A stretch of DNA of 64,000 nucleotides, taken from assembly GCF_964656455.1 (NCBI RefSeq), contig NC_135726.1, forward strand, positions 7,326,001-7,390,000, given 5' to 3'. The notes under the pieces were generated by a model. The model made no database searches and had not been told where the DNA came from. It saw only the letters and a program-made list of their open reading frames with translations. This stretch comes from Halichoerus grypus. Lineage: Eukaryota > Chordata > Mammalia > Carnivora > Phocidae. The translations under genes and the position numbers were made by a program. This document shows positions 55,891-64,000 of the stretch, piece by piece; within the stretch, counting starts at the first letter, position 1; each line of letters begins with the position of its first letter.

Positions 55891-56062
55891 CTCCATCCAT
55901 CCATCCATCCATCCATCCAGTTACCCATTCGTCTGTCTTTCTTCCACCTGTCCATCTTCTCATCTATGCATCCATCTATCCGTCTATCCATCTATCCTAT
56001 CATCTATTTACTCTTTTATCTGCCTATCCATCCATCCATCCCCCCATCCATCTGTCCATCCT
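55891..56062. repeat. (ATCC)n simple repeat
   Basis: Seven perfect ATCC units at the left, then degenerate CATC/TATC units to 56062. Second of three such tracts (35107-35331; short one at 59134-59165). Confidence 0.93.
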
Positions 56063-57130
56063 TAATAGGATTTTGAAAATCTACTGTATATCAGGAGCCA
56101 TGCTAAGTACTAGCATATTAGATGAGCAAAAACAGACATATACCCCACTCTTGTGACCAGTGGGTGGGACAAACAATAATCATATAGTCCCACTAAAGGA
56201 TGCATAATCATGAAGCAGTAAGTGCTTAAAGCCAAGAACAGTTAAGAAGGAATCTTAGTGTGGGGAGCCACAGAGGAAGCTTCTCTCCATGGAAGTGATA
56301 TTTGAGCTGAGATAAGAATAAGGAGTTAATAGTTACTGAGTGCTTTTTGTGTGCTAGGCCCTGTGGCAATTGTTTTTACCTAACTTACACATGTAACTCT
56401 TATCCTCTTAATGACCCCTTGAAGCAGCAATGATTATCTTCCCCGTGAGTAACTGAGACACAAAGATGCATAGGCCTCTGCCCCCCAGGGCATAACTACA
56501 AGTCAGTGGCAGGGCTGGACTTTGAACCCCGCAAGTCCAGCTGAAAACCCATTTCTCCTTGGATCTAAGGAGTGGGTAGGAGTTAATCAGGGGAAGAGGT
56601 ACAAGAGATAAAAGCACCCTCCAGAGCATCAGGGCCAGCCCCCAAGGTGGGGGGGCATAGATGATTCCAGAAAGTGGCTGGAGAGTAGAGAGTGAGGAGG
56701 AGGTGGGAGGATGAAGGGGCAGGAGGTGTAGGTAGATGTAGATACCAAACTGTGCAATGGCCTATAGACTATATGAAGGATTTTGCACTTTTTCCTTTGA
56801 ACACTGGGAAGCCACTGGAGTTTTAAGTGGGAATGTGGGGTGAGTGACATGATTAGATTTTTATTATGAAAAATAATCTCTCTGGAGGCAGTGTGGAGAA
56901 TGTGGAGAAGGTGGCTGAGCTGGAATAAGGATTTCCGTTTGGAGGCTGCTCTGAGCGGCCGTGGCCTGCCCTTGCATGATGCCAATGGAGAACTGTAAAT
57001 GTCTTGGAAGGAAATTAAGAGGTAAAATAGCAGGTCTTTGATATGACAGGTAGGGATGAAAAACCTCTGGTCATCAAGATAATTACTCTCCTTGGATGGC
57101 TGGCTTAGTTGCAGTGTTGGTGGTGCTTAT
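56063..57130 (+). mobile_element. Ancient interspersed repeat, about 0.8 kb plus inserts, family not named
   Basis: Continuous familiar wording: 'gggacaaacaataatcatatag', 'gtgatatttgagctgagataag', then after a MIR 'actgggaagccactggagttttaag', 'gagtgacatgattagatttt', 'ggaggcagtgtggagaatgtgg'. A mammal-wide repeat whose consensus I recall but cannot name safely. Confidence 0.5.
56320..56550 (-). mobile_element. MIR SINE
   Basis: Reverse MIR: 'taatagttactgagtgctttttgtgtgctaggccctg', 'gtgagtaactgagacac', 'agtggcagggctggactttgaacc'. Lies within the ancient repeat. Confidence 0.88.
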
Positions 57131-58159
57131 GGTCTTCTAAAGCCATGGGTCACTGTTGACTGTGAGGGGGTTATGACTTGGGGCCCACAAGGATTCCTGT
57201 ATCTTCAGCCAGTGCCGAGATATAGAAAAGTGGGGTGTGCTCTCAAGTCCTTCCTCCTTTGGGGCCTGAGCCAGGCACAACATTTCTTCCTCTCTTTGCT
57301 GCTCCAGTCCTTGCAGCCATAGTTAGCTTCATGGCGTGGACCAGGGGCCCACTTATGTCTGTGCATCGCATCAAGCTTCAGTTACGCTCCCTTGGGTCTC
57401 CTCTCAGTTGCTCCTTCAGGTGAGTAAGATGTGTCCACTCATATGCAGGAGCTTAACCACCCCCTCAGTGCCTACTGATGTTTCTAACTGGGGATTATGT
57501 CTATCCTGTGTGCCTTCAGGGCCCCAGAGCGTGTTCTGAGGCTCTGGCTGCCTCCCACCTGGCCGGATGGATTGAGACACCATGTTGGTGCTGCTCTTTG
57601 GAATCCGCCTGTCCACTCAAGGAGCTTTATAAATGCTCCCCTTTCATTTGATCTCTCAAAGTGGAGCTTTTGATTAAATGTGACGATAGTCTCATTTATT
57701 TTTGGACTCACTTACCTTTCCCTGAGCAGCCTCAAGTGAGCCTTAGAGTTAGTTGGATTGAATATGAAGAACAGAGATGGTATTTCTTCTCAAGGTCCCC
57801 AGGTTAGCATCTGTGTGAGGTAGGTTGGGATTTTATGGACCAGAACAGCCGAGAAGCAGAGAGAGCTGGTGTTGAGGATAGGGTAAATGACTTTATTGAA
57901 GTGACCAGAACTTGTGGCCAAGTCTAATCTAACACACAAGACATAGAACAGATGTATAAATGGTGGGCGACAAACCAGGTGGGCAGCAGCCTCTTGATTT
58001 ATCTATTTTATTGGGGTTGGATCGTAAGACCCTAAAAATATCTAAGGCTGTAGGAGGAAAGGGCCACCCCTGCGCTTTAGGGGTTAACAGGATAGAGGCT
58101 CAGCGTCAAGGCTCAAGCTAAGTGGTCTGGGCCTGGGGACAATGTTTCAGGTCCAGTGT
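57131..58159. other. Unique sequence, no gene recognised
   Basis: No repeat signature. Frames of 60-76 codons on both strands overlap one another. No exon-like evidence. Confidence 0.35.
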
Positions 58160-58640
58160 TCCAGTTAACATTGCTGCAAAACAATCCACCCTGTCAATTA
58201 ATTGTAAACCATTTTTATTTTAGTGCTCCTGGAGTCCGTGGATCAGGGATTCAGACAGGGAATGTGGGAATGGCCTCTCTCTCTTCCACAGTGTCTGGGG
58301 CTTCCGCTGGGAAGACCTGAAGCCAGGGGTGGCTTGATGGCTGGGGACTGGAATCATCTGGAAGCATTTTTACTTGCATGTCTGGTGGCTGATCCTGGTT
58401 GTTGGCTAGGACCTGAGTTGTGCTGTTAGCTAGAGCACCTACATGTGGTCTCTCCACATGGGCTTGCTTGGGCCTCCTCATGTCATGGCTGCTGGATTTT
58501 CAGAATGAGGGTCCCATGACAACATGGTGGAAATGGATGGCACTTTATGATCTAGCCACAGAAGTCACACAGGGTCACTTCCACAGCCTCTGTGGATAGA
58601 GGCTGGATGGTGGAGCAAATGTCAAGGTCGTGGTCATCTC
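58160..58640 (+). mobile_element. Old interspersed repeat, possibly LTR-derived
   Basis: 'aacattgctgcaaaacaatccaccc', 'gtccgtggatcagggattcagacaggg', 'gactggaatcatctggaagc', 'acatgtctggtggctgatcctgg', 'ggtctctccacatgggcttgc' and 'tagccacagaagtcacacaggg' match a mammal-wide repeat. The family name is uncertain. Confidence 0.5.
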
Positions 58641-58936
58641 TAGATGACTCTTGACTCTCTGACTGAAGCTAATCAAAGATTCAGAGGGATATCTTGAGCT
58701 CTGGGCTAAGCCTCAATATCCAAATGGAACATCTTGAACAGTATCCCACGGCTGCTGCTACCGGGCATCTAAGTGGCCATTTGATTTAATTTTTAAAAGA
58801 TTGCCAGTCTTCTGAATGGTTGTCTACAAATGCCAGATGCCAATCTGATTGAGTCACCGGAATTATTTCAGTGTTTCCTCAGTGCACTGTACTCACAGCC
58901 CCTCTTAGCTTGTCTCAAAATGTCATCCAGCTTTTT
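58641..58936. other. Unassigned sequence
   Basis: No feature recognised before the SINE. Confidence 0.3.
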
Positions 58937-59117
58937 TTTTTTTTTAAGATGTTATTTATTTATTTGAGAGAGAGAGAGCATGAGAGGGGAGAGGGTCAGA
59001 GGGAGAAGCAGATGCCCTGCTAAGCAGGGAGCCCGATATGGGACTCGATCCTGGGACTCCAGGATCATGACCTGAGCTGAAGGCAGTTGCTTAACCAACT
59101 GAGCCACCCAGGTGCCC
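58937..59117 (-). mobile_element. Can-SINE
   Basis: Minus copy. TGTCATCCAGCTTTTT is exact at 58921-58936 and 59118-59133 (16 bases). Confidence 0.97.
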
Positions 59118-59133
59118 TGTCATCCAGCTTTTT

Positions 59134-59165
59134 ATCCATCCGCCTGTTCATCCATGCATCCACCC
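59134..59165. repeat. Short degenerate ATCC tract
   Basis: 'tatccatccgcctgttcatcc' and neighbours; next to the MIR below. Confidence 0.6.
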
Positions 59166-59240
59166 ACTCTTGCACACATCCACCTAGCACTTAGTAAGTG
59201 CTTACTTTGTGCCAGACACCGCATGGGACATTACAAGCAG
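59165..59240 (-). mobile_element. MIR SINE fragment
   Basis: 'agcacttagtaagtgcttactttgtgccagacacc' is the 3' end of MIR in reverse. Confidence 0.75.
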
Positions 59241-60424
59241 GAGGAGGTAGAGGAGACGACAGAGCTCAGTAGGTCATAGGCCATATCCTCCGGACCACAC
59301 CCGCACCGTCTTAGAGAGATATTCCTGTTCAAGTAGGTGGGGCTGCCGGCGGCCATGGAGAGGCACTTGGGAGCTGCTACATGCTTTATGCATGAAGCCA
59401 CATCCACTGGACTTGGGTGTCGTTGTCCTCCAATATCTGTGTGACCTCCTCCGCTCGGCCCCCTCTTAGGTAGTGGCAGAAAGTTCACCTTTGTTACCAA
59501 GGAGGTCAGGGCCCTTTTAGGCTGGACATTATTGAGCTGGCGACACCCAATGGGTATCAAATTGATGAGCCAGCTGAGCATCCTACATAAAATCAGAAGG
59601 GGGGTGCGGAATAGATGTATGTGTCCGGTGGCAACTGCATTTTCTTTTAGCCACTCACTTTCTTCTCCTCTCAGAGCTGTGCCCTGCAGCTCAGGGCTCC
59701 GTTACCATATGCACCTTTCAGGGTGGGGACATTAAGATTTTCCTTCCCAAGCACCCTGCTCAGGCCTACAGAGTCCTTCTTGCCTCCTTCTGGCCACCTG
59801 CCTTCCCCCACGCGGAGGGAGGTGCCCGTGCCCCATGCTGCTGCCCAGGATGGGATCCTGCCTGCAAGTGGTCAGTTTCTTGCTGCCGTGGCCGGGCAAC
59901 TGGGAGGCATGAGGGGCTAGCTGATGTGTAGAGGAGTCAGCAACCAGCCTCCTCGTGCCGCTGACGAACGAATCAGAGAAGTACAAGGGCAAATGAAGGA
60001 CACTGGCAGCAATAGTTTGCACCAGCAATTTCATGCACAGACTCCAGGTGACCAGGTGGTTGTTTTCAAGGGACTTTTTAGACATTGCTTTAAAACAGAC
60101 ACAAACTTAACCGCATTCACTTGAATCACAACAAGCAGCGGTTGGATTTTTCTTTTTTTTTCTTTAAGTGAGGAGAACATTTCTTAACACTTTCCCTTTT
60201 GCCTCCCAGTCTCACCATCTCCCGCACATAGGGGTGAAGCTCGTCAGCCTAATCCAGTGTTGGTTGGATAATGGATAATTCAGGATCCTGTTGGGGTCTC
60301 TCTCCCTCACTGTTGTTCAAGTGTGATCAGTGATCAGGGGCACTGTGTTGTTCTGGGGGACATCAGACATGGGGTAAAGTTTGGGAGTAGAAGCAGTACC
60401 GAGTGTCTCTTGAAAAATTGAACT
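59241..60424. other. Unique GC-balanced sequence, no gene recognised
   Basis: 1.2 kb with scattered CpGs and no named repeat. Frames of 116-117 codons on the minus strand (59231-59581 and 59732-60085) have no domain. Confidence 0.4.
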
Positions 60425-60655
60425 TCAGATGTAGTGAGTATTTATTAAGCCCCTCTTCGGGCCAGGTGTGTTACTTCTAGAAACATCTGTTCCACAGAAC
60501 AACCATGTGAGAGATACTGTTACACCTGCATTTCTGAGGAGGAAAGGGAAGCTCAGAGAGGTAAAGTAATTTGCTCAGGGCACACAGCACGTATCTTACA
60601 TTAAATCCCATAGCTGTTAGGATCCAAAGCTTGAGGGCTCTGTTCTACAATACAT
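60425..60655 (-). mobile_element. MIR SINE
   Basis: Reverse MIR: 'gtgagtatttattaagcccctcttcgggcc', 'gggaagctcagagaggtaaagtaatttgctcagggcacacagc'. Confidence 0.88.
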
Positions 60656-61479
60656 CCCAGGTGTTTAGAGGAGGAGAGAGCTTTTTGGTATGGGCAGGCT
60701 GACTCATGAAATGTTAATAAACACAGGACTTTCTGTTAAGCATTCAAAGCAATCCCATCTTTTGCCCTTCTCAGGTGTGCACACTGGCCTGTCTGCCCAC
60801 CCCCAGCCCCCACACACACTGTCAATGTCTGGTTCCCTGCATGAGACATTGGGCTGATAAAGAGATTTTGACCCCAGTGGTTCAAGATACGGGCTTCCTA
60901 TTTTTCCATTGGGTGATTCCTCCTGTGCTAACCACGAAAATGCCCCACTTCCTGTTGGCCGTCTGTTTTGTCCAGAAAGTTGTCTTCCCGGTAATAGCCC
61001 TGCTTGACTCAAACCCTCCCACCCGTTTCTCTCCCATTAACACAGTCAACGTGCAAGCGTTGTGCAATTTGCCCAGGCTTTCAACAAAACCCTTACTTTC
61101 TGTTGGTATGTTTTGCCCTGTGTGTTTGCATGTTGCAAAAGGACTATTGTTTCCATATTTACAGCAAGCAGCAGGGCTGCAAATTGGTTTTAGTGACATA
61201 CTGAAGATAACCAGCTGTAGTTCAGGATTCAGATTTGTACTGTTACAAAAATATGTATTCGTGAAACTAAAATTTCAAATCACTTCCTTCACATCTTGAA
61301 ATAAATAGTGCGTTGGGTATGTGATATGCAGCGAAGAACTATTTCTGATTTTTAGCAAAACTGAAAATTAGCATATTCAAAACCCTTCTTGGTGACTTAG
61401 CTTTCTAAAAATTTAAAACACAGCTCTGCTTGCGTGTGTGTGTGTGTGTGCGCGCATGTGAGCAAAATCATCGTCTTCC
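60656..61479. other. Unique sequence with a 174-codon open frame; gene status unsupported
   Basis: The plus frame 60775-61299 is the longest frame outside clear repeats. It is Leu/Phe/Pro-rich, has no domain I recognise, and a 105-codon frame lies opposite it. Several TTTGCAT/TGTTTGC-like motifs around 61125-61240 give it the look of conserved non-coding DNA. A TG tract lies at 61433-61456. Confidence 0.3.
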
Positions 61480-61870
61480 CAGTCTTTGTTTTCATACTAT
61501 TAATCAGTTTACATACTTCTTTTCCCTCTTTGCTTAACAAACAGTATGTTATGATCATTTACTATTTGGTTGCGTTGCTTTTGTAATAACAGTGTTTGGT
61601 GCCTTTATGCACACATACGCACACACCTACACACACACACACACACACACACACCAGTGTCACAATGAACATCTTAATGCACACATCTCGTTTCCTTTTT
61701 CCTGTTGAAGTATTGAATTATGACCGTAATCCTCATTGAATTATATTTTACGTGGTCAAAAGATATGGGATTCCTTGGTCAAAAGACATGGACATCTCAC
61801 TTGGTAAATATTGCCAGATGATTGCTGGAAGGGTTGTACCAATTTATAATGCCATGTGTTTCCTTTGGAA
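61480..61870 (-). mobile_element. Old L1 (L1ME-like) 3' end, antisense, with (CA)n
   Basis: 'cacaatgaacatcttaatgc', 'ggtcaaaagacatggac', 'atattgccagatgattgctgg', 'gggttgtaccaatttataatgcc'. A CA run stands at 61630-61654. Confidence 0.7.
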
Positions 61871-62628
61871 ATTAAATCAACCGTGGAAGAACATTCTTCC
61901 ACGTACAGTAAATTGTGCTGTCCTGTGACTAAAAGTGGGGGTTAGGCCACAGAACTCAAAACTTTTATCGGTGACACAGTAAAAAAAGAAGGGGGGGTGC
62001 ACAGTTTTGCACATGTGAACTGCAGAAAGTGGGTGTGGGAAGGCCAGCAGCTTGTGAGTGACCGTGAGGAGGGGCGAGGAGAGCTGTCTGACCTGCGGAC
62101 AGAGTGGACAGCACACACGGGGAGCTGTGTGAGTGTGCATTTGGTGCACCCTCGGGGGCTCTGGTCAGCTGGCTGTGGGTTTCTACATTGCCCTAGTGTT
62201 TCTCATGGATGAAAATCTGCACAAGCACATACAGGATTCACATGATGCTCAAATTGTCCCCTCATATGAATTGTGTTGGAACAAATTTGTGTTTTCAAAA
62301 CGAGTTATAGCAGAACTCACTGTACCTTTTCTATTTGTTTTTCCTCTTGTTTGGCGACTTATGCTGCTATTCAACTTGCAAACAGGAGCTGTGTTGCCAG
62401 AAGAGCATTTTTATCTTTAGATTTAACACTCAGAATGTAGGAAGGTAATTGCCTCATTTTGCTTTATAATAAATAAAGATTGCATCAATTTTACTTTGTA
62501 ATAAAGAGTCCATCATTACCTGATGCGTGTCTGCTCTGCCTTTGTATTTTGGGACAGAGAACAATTTAAACTACAAAATGAGCTTCTAGTACTTTCCATT
62601 TATAAGTTAAAAAAACAGCATGCCCTTT
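61871..62628. other. Unassigned sequence with plus-strand polyadenylation-like signals
   Basis: AATAAA motifs at about 62468-62477 and 62501-62506 follow a 95-codon frame (62133-62420). No upstream exon, splice site pair or poly(A) tract ties them to a gene. Confidence 0.3.
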
Positions 62629-62665
62629 ATTCATTCATTCATTCATTCATTCTTTCATTCATTCA
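62629..62665. repeat. (ATTC)n microsatellite
   Basis: About nine ATTC units with one CTTT interruption. Confidence 0.92.
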
Positions 62666-63539
62666 GTTTTCAAGGGAAGTGTGACTATCAGCTAATATTT
62701 ATCAATTGCCTCTTGGTACAGTGATACCCTTTACTGTCAAGGGACAGTTTGAGTTTTCTCCTGGATGGAAATCCTCTCTGAGCCTCATCCTCAAAATGGG
62801 TTGGTGTTGTCACCCTTAGGGGAGAGTGGTGAGGCTGTCCCCTGATAAGGATGTGACTTCCTCAGTTCCTCTTGGGCGAGTGAGAGTTTCCTTTTATGTG
62901 CCCATCCCATTCTGGTTTTTCCATTGACCTAACATCCTCCTCAGCCTTCCCATGGGGTACAGAGGAGGGAAGGGCCCTGTCTTTGCCTCAGCATTGAGGA
63001 GCTTGGTCCTCTGAGCCCTTCTGCTGGAAGAGGCACCATCTGTCTTGCTTTCTGGGTAACTGTAAGGTCATGTAGCCTTCTTCAGGGTCCTGACACTTTC
63101 CTGGGGAGAAAAACTCATGGTCCAAGAGACATCAACAATCTCTTGCTGGAATGTTCCCAGTGAGAGGTGAGGAAACAATGTGCCTTTTATTATAACCCCC
63201 TTCAAGTACCAATACCTGGCCTGTGCCAGGGTTCCCATAAACTGCATTCCCCTAGCTTTATGGGGCTACCTCTGTGGAGTGCTGGACTTGGTCATTCTGT
63301 TACAAGCAAGGATTTTTTTTTTTTTTTTGTACAAACATGAATTCTTTTAAAAATTAGGAAAGGATTATGACTTCAGTGTTGGGTCTGGACATCAGAATGA
63401 TGCCAGTACAATGTTTGGAGTTTGGAGAAGCTAACCTGAGGAAGCTTTGGGTTCTGGCCTCTTTGAGGCTGCCTCCCTACTAGGGACATTTAAAATCACA
63501 GAACTAGAGAGGGTAGCCCTGACTGTCTAGAGTGTTCTA
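62666..63539. other. Unique sequence, no gene recognised
   Basis: A T16 run at 63313-63328 is flanked by TACAAGCAAGGA and TACAAACATGAA, a possible but weak third poly(T) insertion. Confidence 0.35.
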
Positions 63540-63605
63540 CTGAAAAGATAATTTATTGAGTGCTTTTGTGTACTACATCCTGTGCCGAGCATCTTGGGTA
63601 GGTCT
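63540..63605 (-). mobile_element. MIR SINE fragment
   Basis: 'aatttattgagtgcttttgtgtactacatcctgtgccgagc' is the MIR 3' part in reverse. Confidence 0.75.
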
Positions 63606-64000
63606 GGGTGATTGGGGTGGGGACTGTGATTGATTAGCAATGTCTGGCAGGGGTGAGGGGAGGGTAAGAAAGGAAAGGAGGGAGTTAGTTTGTGAGTATC
63701 CAAAGAGCACTGCCCGATGTATCTGACTGGTAGGAAACAAACATTTTGCTCACCTCAGATACTTGAGTTTTTACTAGTCACCTTCATGTCCGGTCCCCCC
63801 GACCACATGCACACATCCACCACCTTCTGCAGCTCAAAGGGTCGCCCCATGTGAGCTTTGGGGTTGAGTACAAGGTGCTGTGAGGGGCACACACAGTGCT
63901 ATGCAGCTAGGAGAGGGGGTAGGGGGCCCTTACCCTTACTTGGCTGCAAGGTTTGACTCCAATATGTTGGTTCCACAGGGTGAGGTTGCTATCCAAGGGT
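63606..64000. other. Unique sequence to window end
   Basis: Purine-rich patch at 63650-63685, otherwise nothing recognised. Confidence 0.35.

Noticed and set aside
55855..56156. Pro/Ile/His/Ser repeat proteins in two frames
   Set aside because: Translation of an ATCC microsatellite.
62468..62506. 3' UTR of a plus-strand gene
   Set aside because: AATAAA motifs are common in AT-rich DNA, and the upstream 95-codon frame has no recognisable family.
1..64000. A novel multi-gene system or operon
   Set aside because: Mammalian retroelement-rich DNA with no supported host gene; no clustered coding frames, ribosome binding sites or defence-type domains.

Overview
This is vertebrate nuclear DNA from a carnivore, and almost all of what can be named in it is transposable-element sequence. 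I found no exon, RNA gene or operon that I can support. The 21 tRNA-derived Can-SINE copies have the caniform body ('gcgcctgggtggctcag' head, 'gggagcctgcttctccctc' middle, CT tract, AATAAA-rich tail). The feline form is absent, and none has the dog-specific SINEC_Cf head. The youngest L1 3' ends (19816-20104 and 44331-44596) look like those of arctoid carnivores (bears, seals, mustelids). I therefore infer an arctoid caniform; the species cannot be told from this window.

Layout. 0-6.4 kb: Can-SINEs, an L2 tail, an old antisense L1 split by a younger L1 that itself carries a SINE, then a HAL1-like (ORF1-only) element. 8.5-10.2 kb: MIRs. 10.4-12.0 kb: L1 within L1. 14.3-16.1 kb: L2, a complete Tigger-like DNA transposon with TA flanks, MIR and MER5A. 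18.0-21.8 kb: old L1 split by the longest young L1, which keeps a frameshifted ORF2. 23.4-29.6 kb: L1 cluster with three SINEs nested inside one another. 29.6-35 kb: GC-richer, low-repeat DNA with MIRs. 35.1-39.6 kb: ATCC satellite, a 2 kb L1ME and other L1 ends. 39.6-44.3 kb: mostly unique sequence, a possible decayed retrocopy and a second, internally deleted HAL1-like copy. 44.3-49.6 kb: L1 mosaic with one sense-oriented ORF2 piece. 49.8-64 kb: hAT element, MIRs, MER5A, further ATCC repeats and long stretches where I recognise nothing.

Function. Nothing here works as a pathway. The structure is a record of insertion: about 24 MIR, 6 L2, 4 cut-and-paste DNA elements and 20 or more L1 pieces, most of them old, overlain by 21 Can-SINEs. 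Eighteen of 21 SINEs and nearly all L1s are on the minus strand. This would fit an intron of a plus-strand gene, but no exon supports that.

I looked for an undescribed system and did not find one. The best leads are poly(T)-only insertions with target-site duplications, the triple SINE nest, the HAL1-like pair, the sense ORF2 island and an unidentified decayed coding-like stretch near 42.5-43.2 kb. Repeat names and boundaries come from reading by eye and are approximate, usually within 10-50 bases, unless a target-site duplication is quoted.
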